Source: Bacillota bacterium | Lineage (GTDB): Bacteria; Bacillota; Clostridia; Lachnospirales; Lachnospiraceae | NCBI GenBank assembly: GCA_023441965.1 | Contig: JAEZNB010000051.1 | Location: 1 to 64,000, forward strand | Direction of reading: 5' to 3' | DNA: 64,000 nt | Part shown: positions 9,520 through 18,732 of the stretch, piece after piece | Numbering within the stretch: position 1 is the first letter of the stretch | Layout: each line of letters opens with the position of its first letter | Translations under genes and position numbers: made by a program | The notes under the pieces: generated by a model | What the model was told of the DNA's origin: nothing | The model's database searches: none | Seen by the model: the letters and a program-made list of their open reading frames with translations, nothing else

Positions 9520-10656
9520 ATGAGTTTTCATTTATATAAGTCCAGGCTGAAATGCCTGATACGGAATAAAGAGAGCCTTTTCTGGAGCTTTCTGTTCCCG
9601 ATCGTCCTGGCTACCTGTTTCTTCTTCGCCTTCAAAAATCTCTGGAGTGTAGAGTCCTTTCAGACCATCCATATTGCTTATGTCAGTACCGGAGAGGAGC
9701 AGGAAGTACACTTAGTGGAAGCCTTGGAACAGGCTGAGATTACGGACGAAACGAAGATGTTCAGTGTTATATACGTTTCTCGTGAGGAAGCAAGTTCATT
9801 ACTGGATGAGAATAAGATTAATGCATACATCACGGGAAGTTTGGAACCGGAATTGTATGTGAAGAAAAGTGAACTGAACGAAACAATCATAAAAGGCTTT
9901 CTTGACAGTTATAAGAGAATGGTAGCCTCAATTCAAACCATTCTTGCCGAGAATCCGGATGCCATGAGTCAGGGATTGATGCAGGATCTCATGGAATCAC
10001 AGGATTTCCTACAGGAAGTGAAGGAGGATAAGAACCCGGATTCGTCCCTGATTTATTTCTATTCCTTGCTGGCCCTGACCTGCCTATTTGCAGCAAATTT
10101 CGGCCTTGATGAGGTCGTCAATATCCAAGCAGACCAATCCGGCAGAGGAGCCAGGGTAAATGTAAGTCCGGTCCCCAAGATGAAGCTCTTTATCAGCAAT
10201 ATCATGGCCAGCTTCACAGTCCATATGGTCAGTATTCTGTTCCTCTTTGTCTATATGTATCAGGTTTTGGATATCCGGTTTGGGGCTAACCTGGTTTACA
10301 TCTTCATAACCTGTTTCTTTGGCTCCCTGACAGGCATGTTCCTGGGAGCTACAGTGGGTGTTTGGATTAAGAAGAAGACTAGTGTGAAGGCCGCTATCCT
10401 GACCTCTATTGTTATGGGAGGATCCTTTCTCGCAGGAATGATGTATTTGGATATGAAATATATTGTGGCTACAAAGGCTCCGTTTTTAAGCTATATCAAT
10501 CCGGTCAACCTGGTATCGGACTCCCTTTACAGCCTTTATTATTATGACACCTATGAGCATTTTTATCTGAATATGGCGATCTTATGCTTTATGGTAGTAT
10601 CGATGGGTGTCTTGTCCTATCTGGGAATAAGGAGGAAAACCTATGCAAGTATTTAA
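9520..10656 (+). CDS. ABC-2 type permease (LnrM-like)
   Basis: Membrane subunit with one N-terminal transmembrane segment (about residues 18-37), an extracytoplasmic domain of about 140 residues, then five or six hydrophobic segments from about residue 175 to the end. This is the ABC2_membrane_3 plan. Conserved features include NP-V-LVSDSLYSLYYY near the C-terminus. SD GGAGG lies 8 nt before the ATG. The stop overlaps the start of the next permease by 14 nt, so the two are likely made in equal amounts and pair as a heterodimer. Confidence 0.9.
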   Translation: MSFHLYKSRLKCLIRNKESLFWSFLFPIVLATCFFFAFKNLWSVESFQTIHIAYVSTGEEQEVHLVEALEQAEITDETKMFSVIYVSREEASSLLDENKINAYITGSLEPELYVKKSELNETIIKGFLDSYKRMVASIQTILAENPDAMSQGLMQDLMESQDFLQEVKEDKNPDSSLIYFYSLLALTCLFAANFGLDEVVNIQADQSGRGARVNVSPVPKMKLFISNIMASFTVHMVSILFLFVYMYQVLDIRFGANLVYIFITCFFGSLTGMFLGATVGVWIKKKTSVKAAILTSIVMGGSFLAGMMYLDMKYIVATKAPFLSYINPVNLVSDSLYSLYYYDTYEHFYLNMAILCFMVVSMGVLSYLGIRRKTYASI

Positions 10657-11824
10657 AACCTATTTTATGATTATGAAGAAGCAGTGGCTTCCCCTCCTTC
10701 TATATGCCGTCATGTTCCTCACAATCAGTATTATCCTTATTTTTGCCGTATTCAATAAGGAGAACAGCACACCTCAGTTTACAACCTCCAGAGTGCCGGT
10801 GCTTCTGATCAACGAGGATACGCAGAGTCCCCTGATCGAGAATTTCACAACGTATCTGGAGAAGTATGTCGCCTTTCAGACGATCGGTGAGAGTGAGAAG
10901 GCGAGAAGGGATGCCCTGTTCAGCAGAAAGATTTCCTATATTCTGACCATACCGGCAGGTTTCACTGAGGATCTGCTTACAGGTAAGGAGGTCCGGCTGA
11001 CAAAACAGACTGTACCCGATTCTGCAAATGCGATCTCTGTAGATACCGCCATCAACAACTACCTGAATACAGCAAGGCTTTATCTTAAGTATTTCCCGGA
11101 TAGCAATATGGAAGAGCTGAGTACCTATATTGACAGTATATTAGCAGAGGATACACCTGTAGCCATAGATGCAAAGCAGAAGATAACGGATATCATCTCC
11201 TGGACCTTTATCAGCTATTACCATAATAATCTGGGATACATCATGATCAACTGCTTTATCCTGGGTGTGAGCACGGTTATGCTATCCTTTCACGGTATAG
11301 ACATCAGAAGAAAGCACTTTGCGGCCCCTCTGTCAAGCAGAAGCTATAATGCCCAGCTGCTTTTAGCCAACCTGATCTTTGTCATGGGTTACCTGGTGAT
11401 CTTTATGGTGGCAGGTTATATCTGTAATCCCAACCGTAAGCTGGATCACAATCTGCTGCTGACTTGGGGAAATGCAATCATCTTTGCTTTGACTGTTCTA
11501 AGCATCAGCTATCTGATCGGGATTACTGTCAAGGGGAAGAATGCCGTTCAGGCAATATCGACGATGCTTTCCTTAAGCCTTGCCTTTATCAGCGGCATGT
11601 TCGTACCACAGCAGTTCTTAGGAGAACCGGTGCTGAAGCTGGCCAGCTTTACTCCTGCCTACTGGTATGTTAAGGCTAATAACGAGATATCCGCATTATC
11701 TAAGCTTAGCTTTGAAAACCTGTCCGGGATTTTCACGAGCTTGGTAATCCAGTTGGGTTTTGCAGTTGCCATCATCTCCATTGCCCTGGTGGTCAGCAAA
11801 CGAAAACGCCAGCAGGCCTTCTAA
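10643..11824 (+). CDS. ABC-2 type permease (LnrN-like)
   Basis: Second membrane subunit of the exporter, 393 aa. It has an N-terminal membrane anchor (about residues 14-35), a large outer domain with VPVLLINEDTQSPL, and a C-terminal bundle of about five segments ending in a basic KRKRQQ tail. It overlaps the previous permease gene by 14 nt. One ATPase, two unequal permeases and a DesK/NarL pair together is the arrangement of Bacillus LnrJK-LnrLMN, which exports or detoxifies linear polyenes. Natural substrate here unknown; a lipid-active antimicrobial is a reasonable inference. Confidence 0.9.
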   Translation: MQVFKTYFMIMKKQWLPLLLYAVMFLTISIILIFAVFNKENSTPQFTTSRVPVLLINEDTQSPLIENFTTYLEKYVAFQTIGESEKARRDALFSRKISYILTIPAGFTEDLLTGKEVRLTKQTVPDSANAISVDTAINNYLNTARLYLKYFPDSNMEELSTYIDSILAEDTPVAIDAKQKITDIISWTFISYYHNNLGYIMINCFILGVSTVMLSFHGIDIRRKHFAAPLSSRSYNAQLLLANLIFVMGYLVIFMVAGYICNPNRKLDHNLLLTWGNAIIFALTVLSISYLIGITVKGKNAVQAISTMLSLSLAFISGMFVPQQFLGEPVLKLASFTPAYWYVKANNEISALSKLSFENLSGIFTSLVIQLGFAVAIISIALVVSKRKRQQAF

Positions 11825-11850
11825 AGATCAATAAGAGCACAATAACCTTC

Positions 11851-11879
11851 AGCCTGCCGGTCTTACCGGCAGGCTGATT
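11851..11879 (+). terminator. Terminator of the exporter operon
   Basis: AGCCTGCCGGT and ACCGGCAGGCT form a perfect 11-bp stem with a CTT loop (11851-11875), followed by GATTT. The stem is very stable but the U-tract is weak. Confidence 0.7.
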
Positions 11880-12051
11880 TATGCGTGCGCCTAGTAGTGC
11901 ATATTTCCAACCGAAATGACCGGGGAGAGAAACAAGGTATTCATTCACGAAAGTATATCGAAACATAGGAGGCTGTGGTAAGATAGATATGTTGGTATAA
12001 GGACTTATTCTTGGGAGTTAACGTTGATTTATATATGTTGGGAGGATGAAA

Positions 12052-13635
12052 ATGAGTAAAATAATCAATCCGGTTCTGAAAGGATTTAACCCTGATCCAT
12101 CCATTTTAAGGGTGGGAGACGACTATTATATTGCAACCTCGACCTTTGAATGGTTTCCGGGAGTACAGATTCATCATTCCAGAGATCTGATTCACTGGCG
12201 GCTGATTGCCCGACCGCTGAATAGGATGTCACAGCTGGATTTAAGAGGTGCTGCCGGCTCAGAGGGAGTATGGGCTCCCTGTCTGTCCTATGACAAGGGC
12301 ATCTTCTACCTGATCTATACGAATGTGAAGCTGTGGACCTATGGCAGTGCCAGAGACCTGCAAAATTATCTGGTGACGACAACGGATATCACCGGAGAAT
12401 GGTCTGAACCCATTTTCCTGAACAGCAGTGGCTTTGATCCCTCCCTCTTTCATGACGAGGATGGGCGTAAATGGCTGGTGAACCAGCTATGGGACCACAG
12501 GAAGGGCAGGAATCAGTTTGCAGGTATTGTACTTCAGGAGTATTCCCCGGAAGAGAAACGCTTGATCGGACCGATTAAGAATATTTTTAAGGGAACCGAG
12601 CTGGGTCTTGTGGAGGGACCTCACCTCTATAAAAGAAATGGATATTATTATCTGCTGACAGCAGAGGGTGGGACCCGCTTTAAGCATGCAGTTACCTTCG
12701 CCCGCTCCCGTCATTTGGACGGACCTTATGAGGTCCATCCGCAGAATCCTATCCTGACCTCTTGGACAGACCCTACCCTAGTCATTCAGAGAGCAGGGCA
12801 TGGAAGTCTGGTGGAGACTGCTGACGGTGAATGGTATATGGCCCATCTCTGTGGCAGACCCCTTCCGTCCCGAGGCCGCTGTACCTTGGGCCGCGAGACA
12901 GCGATACAGAAGTTTGTCTGGAAGGAGGATGACTGGATCTATCTTGAGGCAGGCGGAAATCATCCTCTTGTAGAGGTTCCCGCACCGAACCTTCCCGAAA
13001 CTGTCTGGGAGGAGGAGCCTGCCAGGGATGATTTTGACAAGCAGGAACTGAACATTCATTTCCAGACCCTTAGGATACCCTTAAGCGAAGAATATCTTAC
13101 CCTGAAGGAGCGTCCGGGTTATCTAAGACTTCGGGGAAGCGAATCCTTAGGCTCCAGATTCCATCAGAGTCTGGTGGCAAGGAGGCAGCAGGCCTTTTGC
13201 TATACCGCCTCTACCGTGGTGGAGTTTCATCCTGACCTCTTTCAGCAAATGGCCGGACTGGTAACCCTTTATGATAACAATAACTTCTACTACCTTCATC
13301 TGACCCATCTCGAGGGAATCGGCAAGATCATCGACATCCTGAAGAGAGATGCCGGAGTATTTGATGAACCCTTGGCAGAGAAGGTTGTGGTGGAGGGCTG
13401 GGACAGATGCTATCTGAGGGCTGAAGTGGATTATCATATCCTGCAGTTCTACTATTCGAAGGATGGGGAGGAATGGAGGAAGATCGGTCCCCAGTTTGAT
13501 GCCAGTACCTTATCGGATGAGTATACAGAGCCGAACCGCTTTACCGGAGCCTTTGTGGGGCTTTGCTGCCAGGACCTGTCCGGACAGAAAAAAGAAGCGG
13601 ATTTTGATTATTTTGAATATGTGGAAAGAGCATAA
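12052..13635 (+). CDS. Glycoside hydrolase family 43 beta-xylosidase / alpha-arabinofuranosidase
   Basis: Cytoplasmic exo-glycosidase (no signal peptide) that acts on xylo-oligosaccharides or arabinosides. The five-bladed GH43 catalytic domain spans about residues 5-310, with catalytic base Asp in GFNPDPSI, pKa-modulating Asp in GFDPSLFHDEDG and general acid Glu in VEGPHLYK. Residues about 325-525 are the C-terminal concanavalin-like domain of the XynB type (YYLHLTHLEGIGK). An ATG at 12046 directly abuts GGAGG, so ATG 12052 with 6-nt spacing is preferred (527 aa). It stands alone, with no transporter nearby. Confidence 0.93.
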   Translation: MSKIINPVLKGFNPDPSILRVGDDYYIATSTFEWFPGVQIHHSRDLIHWRLIARPLNRMSQLDLRGAAGSEGVWAPCLSYDKGIFYLIYTNVKLWTYGSARDLQNYLVTTTDITGEWSEPIFLNSSGFDPSLFHDEDGRKWLVNQLWDHRKGRNQFAGIVLQEYSPEEKRLIGPIKNIFKGTELGLVEGPHLYKRNGYYYLLTAEGGTRFKHAVTFARSRHLDGPYEVHPQNPILTSWTDPTLVIQRAGHGSLVETADGEWYMAHLCGRPLPSRGRCTLGRETAIQKFVWKEDDWIYLEAGGNHPLVEVPAPNLPETVWEEEPARDDFDKQELNIHFQTLRIPLSEEYLTLKERPGYLRLRGSESLGSRFHQSLVARRQQAFCYTASTVVEFHPDLFQQMAGLVTLYDNNNFYYLHLTHLEGIGKIIDILKRDAGVFDEPLAEKVVVEGWDRCYLRAEVDYHILQFYYSKDGEEWRKIGPQFDASTLSDEYTEPNRFTGAFVGLCCQDLSGQKKEADFDYFEYVERA

Positions 13636-13648
13636 GAATTGATGTGAT

Positions 13649-13733
13649 AAAGGAAAGCATCCTGCTCTTCCCCTGCACAAGACGGTTCGCTGTCTTTGTG
13701 TGCCATAGGGGAAGGTCAGGATGCTTTCCTTTT
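13649..13733. terminator. Bidirectional terminator between convergent genes
   Basis: AAAGGAAAGCATCCTG (13649-13664) and CAGGATGCTTTCCTTT (13717-13732) pair perfectly over 16 bp. The enclosed segment has further stems (TTCCCCT/AGGGGAA, and GACGG-TTCG-CTGTC). A and T runs on both flanks let it serve the GH43 gene and the opposing EAL gene. Confidence 0.85.
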
Positions 13734-13753
13734 ATGATGATGCGGAAAAAGTC

Positions 13754-16000
13754 TTACAGGTCGACATCCTCGGGAAGATAGATACAGATGTCCGGGTAGC
13801 GATCACTGTAAACCGCACAATATTCATAGGAGGCATCTCCGTAGGAAATATAATATTTGATATCCTCCTTTTTCAGACTTCTTTTCAATGATAAAGGAAC
13901 TCCGAAGGAGTTGACTGCGATATGTCCTTCTGATAGCTTACATTGGATGTTACCACCATCAATAACCACTTTTTTACCGGCATTTCCGATCGGTAGGGGA
14001 TAAGAAGCATAAAGCTCTGTTGCTAATAGGCCGTTTGTTACCCGGATATTGCCGGAGCCGGTATAATCTCCGATTCCGACGGCACAGGTTCCCTCGGAAT
14101 AAATATTTACCGAGCCATTATGGATGCTGATATCGATAGATCCTCCGATACCGCCAATTCCCGTACAGGTATGGGCAGTATTATGAATATCAAGCATGCC
14201 GCCTGCCACCGAGATGCAACCCTCGCCGTCAGCCAAAGAACCGATGGCGACAACCCGGTTACCCTCGCTGCGGATACGTAGGATACCGCTGGTCTTTATG
14301 CCTACATTTCCCTGCAGGCAGCCGATGGCTGCCGATCTCGATGCTATAGAGTTGATCTGCAGGCTGCAATCACCGATGATCACATCTGCTTTTCCTTTGA
14401 AATTACCTATGCCGACCGTGTCACAGCCGCTGACCTCTACCTGAATCGTACCGGAGGCCAGAGTGATTTTATTGTTTCCGGGATTACGGCCGCCACCAAT
14501 GGCAACCGCTTCATCACTGCTGCAGCATACCTTGATCGTACCTGTACCGGCCAGGGTGATATTACCGTAGCATTGCTCTGCTGTTCCACCGATTCCGGTT
14601 CCGAATTTTCGATTCGACTTGATTGTCAGGTTACCGTCTCCGATGATGGTCAGATCGGAGGATTCGGGAACATGGATACCGTTATGGAAGAGATAATTAT
14701 CACCATTCAGCTTAAGAGTTACACTGCAGTTGTCACCGATAGAGATGGTTGGCTGGTTGGATCTTATGCTGATCTGATCGAGAGTGATCCTGCATTTTAA
14801 GTGATCAGTCACATGTATTCTGAAATTCTGTACGTTATCTGCTTCACCTTTAAGGGTGATTTCCTTGTCATTGATATAGATCTCAGAGTATTCCTTCTTA
14901 ATCAGCTCGGACAGGGATAGAATAACGGAGTCATTGGAGGTCTCAAAGACTTTCTTTGAGAGGGATTCCTGATAGGTTTTCTTGTTCAGGGTATATACAA
15001 TGTCCAGGCATTCATCGGGTATGGTCTGAATTAATACAGGCTTCGGACGGCCGGTGTAATAGCCTTGGACATAATCAACACCGAGCTTTATCATAAAGAC
15101 GAATTCTTCATAGGATTCAACACCCTCCGCAATCGTCTTGATATGGTTTTTCTGTGCAAAGCTGATGATGTTGGAAACCAGGTGCTGCTTCTTCGGATCA
15201 TCATTGATGTTGCGCAGAATGGATTGATCTATTTTAACGTAATTCGGACTCGTATTCAGCAGAATAGCTTCATTATTATAACCGGCACCATAATCATCCA
15301 GAGCCAGCTGGCAACCGGAATCCCTAAGTCTTTTACGGATGGAGCGGATTCCGTTATCATCGATCAAGGAAGATTCTGTGATTTCCAGCACCACATTGTC
15401 AAATAAAGGACCGTGTTCCTTATATAAGCGGTCAAAATCATCATCCTTCATCAGGTGATTGGAGATACTGTTAATGAACAGCTTCTTAAAGCCGAAGGTA
15501 TTCAGATTCTCCCCCATGATTCGTAAGGTATTGGTGAAGGTAAGTCTTTCAATGTCATATAATCTGTTTTCCCTCTCCGCAATTGAGAGGATCTCATTGG
15601 GTGACAGGGCAATGCTTTCATCGGTTCTCATCAGGGCTTCATAAGCGAAGACCTCGCCGGTTTTCGCATTTACGATGGGCTGAAAGTGGTACTGGAACAG
15701 ATTCTCATCGATCAGACGGTTAAACAGCTTGAACTTTCTTGCATCTGTATTGGCCAGGCTGCTTAAAAAATATTCCTGCAATTCCTTGATTTTATCCATG
15801 GTCTTTTTGATCTGATACAGAGAAGCAAGGAAGACAAGCACCCCAAATACAGCCAGGCCGATGCTGACTGTATTCACTTTCATGTCAATCGGCATAAGAA
15901 GCAGGGATGATAATAAAGAAAGAAAAGAAAGACAAAATAAAAAGACGACAACGATACCTCGTCTACGGATGCTTTTTAAATCTTCATATCTTTTGTTCAT
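13754..16000 (-). CDS. Membrane EAL-domain c-di-GMP phosphodiesterase with C-terminal glycine-rich repeat (beta-helix-like) domain
   Basis: Two transmembrane segments (about residues 15-36 and 44-62) lead into an EAL domain (about 95-335). Catalytic residues are intact: EAL at 121-123, NSIS, LEITESS, ALDDYGAGY, VKIDQS, IAEGVES and VQGYY, so it should hydrolyse c-di-GMP. From about residue 400 to 705 the protein becomes a repeat region with at least eight G-I-G or A-I-G units spaced about 28-40 residues (GTGIGGTAEQ, AVAIGGGRN, TVGIGNFKG, AAIGCLQG, VAIGSLADG, TGIGGIGGS, VGIGDYTG). This looks like a parallel beta-helix. The two-helix hairpin would put both ends, including the repeats, in the cytoplasm, which is odd for a carbohydrate-binding-like fold. 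Confidence 0.88.
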   Translation of the reverse strand: MNKRYEDLKSIRRRGIVVVFLFCLSFLSLLSSLLLMPIDMKVNTVSIGLAVFGVLVFLASLYQIKKTMDKIKELQEYFLSSLANTDARKFKLFNRLIDENLFQYHFQPIVNAKTGEVFAYEALMRTDESIALSPNEILSIAERENRLYDIERLTFTNTLRIMGENLNTFGFKKLFINSISNHLMKDDDFDRLYKEHGPLFDNVVLEITESSLIDDNGIRSIRKRLRDSGCQLALDDYGAGYNNEAILLNTSPNYVKIDQSILRNINDDPKKQHLVSNIISFAQKNHIKTIAEGVESYEEFVFMIKLGVDYVQGYYTGRPKPVLIQTIPDECLDIVYTLNKKTYQESLSKKVFETSNDSVILSLSELIKKEYSEIYINDKEITLKGEADNVQNFRIHVTDHLKCRITLDQISIRSNQPTISIGDNCSVTLKLNGDNYLFHNGIHVPESSDLTIIGDGNLTIKSNRKFGTGIGGTAEQCYGNITLAGTGTIKVCCSSDEAVAIGGGRNPGNNKITLASGTIQVEVSGCDTVGIGNFKGKADVIIGDCSLQINSIASRSAAIGCLQGNVGIKTSGILRIRSEGNRVVAIGSLADGEGCISVAGGMLDIHNTAHTCTGIGGIGGSIDISIHNGSVNIYSEGTCAVGIGDYTGSGNIRVTNGLLATELYASYPLPIGNAGKKVVIDGGNIQCKLSEGHIAVNSFGVPLSLKRSLKKEDIKYYISYGDASYEYCAVYSDRYPDICIYLPEDVDL

Positions 16001-16085
16001 TAATACTCCTTACAATAAACACTCCGAACATACCTCAGTTACTTCATGAGCATGAAAATAATACATTTCAATTGCACAATTTTGG

Positions 16086-16114
16086 ATTCTATCACTAATA
16101 TTAGGGATTGTCAA
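16086..16114 (-). promoter_or_regulatory. Promoter of the EAL-repeat gene
   Basis: On the minus strand: TTGACA (16114-16109), 17-nt spacer, TAGAAT (16091-16086). Near-consensus sigma-A promoter 86 bp upstream of the start codon. Confidence 0.6.
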
Positions 16115-16224
16115 TCCCGAAATCGGCAAACTTTAGAAACTACGCCCTTAAACTCGAAATCTGTTACATAAGAGTAATCTTTATATCTATTCTTAGAAAA
16201 ACAGAACAATTGTTTGGATAGCGC

Positions 16225-16253
16225 TTGACATATGATTTCCGTTTTGATACAAT
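16225..16253 (+). promoter_or_regulatory. Promoter of the radical SAM gene
   Basis: TTGACA (16225-16230), 17-nt spacer, TACAAT (16248-16253). Near-consensus sigma-A promoter 36 bp ahead of the radical SAM start codon. Confidence 0.65.
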
Positions 16254-16289
16254 TGATACAGAACAGATGTTTGGACTGGCGGGGGTATT

Positions 16290-17735
16290 ATGGTTATACA
16301 AGAGAATATGTCAATTCAGAGAAAGCTTGAGATTTTATCCGATGCAGCGAAGTATGATGTGGCCTGCACCTCCAGCGGAGTTGACCGGAAGGGGAACCAG
16401 ACCGGTATGGGCAACAGTGTGGCATCGGGGATTTGTCACAGCTTTTCCGCAGACGGAAGATGCATCTCCTTATTGAAGGTCTTGTTTACGAACGAATGTA
16501 TCTTTGATTGTAAATATTGTGCCAATCGTTCCTCCAATGACCTTGTCCGTACCACCTTTACCCCCAGGGAATTGTGCGAGCTCACCATGGAATTTTATCG
16601 GAGGAACTATATTGAGGGCTTGTTCTTAAGCTCGGGGATCCTGATCAGTCCCAACCATACGATGGAGCTGATACTGGAAGCCTTAAGGATGCTGCGGGAG
16701 GTCTACCATTTTAACGGCTATATCCACTGTAAAGCAATCCCGGGTGCTGATCCTGCCTTGATTGAGCTGCTTGGCTGGTATTCCGACCGAATGAGCATCA
16801 ATCTGGAGCTTCCGACAGCAGAGAGCCTGAAGGAGCTGGCTCCCCATAAGAGCCGTAAGAATATACTGAAGCCGATCCGACAGATCCAGTTAAGAAGAGA
16901 AAGCAACAGGCATTATCTGGGGATGTCCGAGGACAAGTCCGGTTCAGCGGTAAGAAAGCTCATTACAGGCAAGCAGGATCCGGATATGAAGGAGATCATT
17001 ACCTCGGATACAGGCGTGGTTCCTTACCAGAAGCAACCCCTTACCGACCGCAGGTTCGTACCTGCCGGGCAGAGTACTCAGATGATTATCGGAGCTACGA
17101 AGGAAACGGACTATCAGATCATGTCGGTATCAGAAGCCCTTTACGATCATTTTAATCTGAAGAGAGTGTTCTATTCCGCCTTTATGAATGTGAATCAGGA
17201 CAGCAGGCTTCCCTCCACGTCTGAAGGACCGCCACTTTTACGGGAACACCGCCTATATCAGGCAGACTGGCTCCTTCGCTTCTATGGCTTCCGGACCATG
17301 GAGCTTCTGGACGAGAGGAATCCGAATTTCAATGTATTCCTGGATCCCAAGTGTGATTGGGCCCTTCGGCATCTGGAGCTTTTTCCGGTAGAGGTCAATA
17401 AGGCGGATCATTCTACTTTGCTACGTGTGCCGGGCATCGGAACGAATTCTGCGGAGCGAATCATCATGGCGAGAAAGAATGCGGTACTTGACTTTAAAGA
17501 TCTGAAGCGACTGGGGATTGTATTGAAGAGAGCAGTATACTTCATTACCTGCAACGGAAGGATGATGTATCCGATTAAGCTGGAGGAAGACTTTATCACC
17601 AGACAGCTGTTGGCCCTAAAGGACCGACTTCCCTTTGGGGTGGATAAGGATATTACCTACAGACAGCTTTCCCTCTTTGATGATGTCCGTTTTCAGACGG
17701 ATCAGAGAAGCTTTGTTAATCTGGCGGGTATGTGA
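16290..17735 (+). CDS. Putative DNA modification/repair radical SAM protein (TIGR03916 type)
   Basis: Radical SAM enzyme with a CX3CX2C cluster motif (CIFDCKYC) near residue 75, so it should bind a [4Fe-4S] cluster and S-adenosylmethionine. The C-terminal part carries a helix-hairpin-helix (LLRVPGIGTNSAERIIMARK), a nonspecific DNA-binding element. The family is predicted, not shown, to act in DNA modification or repair, and is found next to a DUF4130 protein or uracil-DNA glycosylase-like partner. That partner follows here. 481 aa is the usual length. The SD (GGGGGT) is weak; M7 is a less likely start. Confidence 0.9.
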   Translation: MVIQENMSIQRKLEILSDAAKYDVACTSSGVDRKGNQTGMGNSVASGICHSFSADGRCISLLKVLFTNECIFDCKYCANRSSNDLVRTTFTPRELCELTMEFYRRNYIEGLFLSSGILISPNHTMELILEALRMLREVYHFNGYIHCKAIPGADPALIELLGWYSDRMSINLELPTAESLKELAPHKSRKNILKPIRQIQLRRESNRHYLGMSEDKSGSAVRKLITGKQDPDMKEIITSDTGVVPYQKQPLTDRRFVPAGQSTQMIIGATKETDYQIMSVSEALYDHFNLKRVFYSAFMNVNQDSRLPSTSEGPPLLREHRLYQADWLLRFYGFRTMELLDERNPNFNVFLDPKCDWALRHLELFPVEVNKADHSTLLRVPGIGTNSAERIIMARKNAVLDFKDLKRLGIVLKRAVYFITCNGRMMYPIKLEEDFITRQLLALKDRLPFGVDKDITYRQLSLFDDVRFQTDQRSFVNLAGM

Positions 17736-17827
17736 CGCAATCCCGCAAGTGTCTGATAGAGTGGGAGCTAATTAATGATTAAAGATGATATGTGATGATT
17801 GTTTGATTTGAAAAGGAAGTGATAGGA

Positions 17828-18622
17828 ATGAAACTGACCAGAATCTATGTGTGTGAGGACAGTATCGACGGAATATTTACTGCGGTATATCAGGCTTGGA
17901 GCTCCGGCTATGGACATGGGAATATCAAACTCGAAGAGAAGTGTGATCGTAATTATTATTCGAATATCGAGCTATTCTCTGAATATATTCAGGTGGATAC
18001 GGATTATGGCTTATCCATGAAGGTTGCAAAGGCCGTGAAGGAGAAGATATCCGAAGAGGCCTTTGAGATGATCTGCAGAGTGGCCTTATCTGATCATCAG
18101 GGAAAAGCAGACCTGATCTACCGCTTCATGATTCTCGGTTTTGCCGTAGGTCCGTCCATCGTACAGCATTTGAGCAATGAGGTTGTTGCCAGTGCATTCA
18201 AGATCAGCCGTTTTGTGAACAATGAGGCACATCATCTGCTGGGCTTCATCAGATTTTCTGAACAGGAGAACGGACTGCTTACCAGTGTGATCCATCCTAA
18301 GAATAATGTCCTTACCATGGTAACGCCACATTTTGCTGATCGTCTGCCGATGGAACGGTTTCTGATCTATGATGGTAACAGGAAGCTCGCTGCGATCCAT
18401 ATCCCCGGTAAGCCCTGGATACTGGTGGGGATGGAGAGGCTTCCGGAGCAGAGCTTTGGAATTTCCTCCTTTGATGAGGATGAGTATCAGGAGTTATGGA
18501 GGACATTCTTCCAGCATATCGCCATTCAGGAGAGGACGAATCTGAAGCTGCAGCGTAATAATCTGCCTCTGCGTTTTCGGAGCGATATGACAGAGTTCCG
18601 GGTTACTGCCGGTGCATTATAA
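17828..18622 (+). CDS. DUF4130 / TIGR03915 putative DNA metabolism protein
   Basis: Partner of the upstream radical SAM gene, of unknown reaction. The N-terminus IYVCEDSIDGIFTAVYQAW and the central NEAHHLLGFIRFSE segment are family hallmarks; the C-terminus has LPLRFRSDMTEF. In some genomes this domain is fused to a uracil-DNA glycosylase-like domain, which supports a repair role, but no such domain is attached here. The frame begins with GTG at 17819, but AAGGAAG has better spacing to ATG 17828 (264 aa). It lies 92 nt after the radical SAM stop with no terminator seen between. Confidence 0.88.
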   Translation: MKLTRIYVCEDSIDGIFTAVYQAWSSGYGHGNIKLEEKCDRNYYSNIELFSEYIQVDTDYGLSMKVAKAVKEKISEEAFEMICRVALSDHQGKADLIYRFMILGFAVGPSIVQHLSNEVVASAFKISRFVNNEAHHLLGFIRFSEQENGLLTSVIHPKNNVLTMVTPHFADRLPMERFLIYDGNRKLAAIHIPGKPWILVGMERLPEQSFGISSFDEDEYQELWRTFFQHIAIQERTNLKLQRNNLPLRFRSDMTEFRVTAGAL

Positions 18623-18732
18623 TTGCCAAAAATTACCTATCTAAGACCATCAGCACATATGGCATATGCATAATTACAATTTTCCGTGACATACTATCCG
18701 TGTAAATAAATTAATTAATAGGAGGAGTATTG

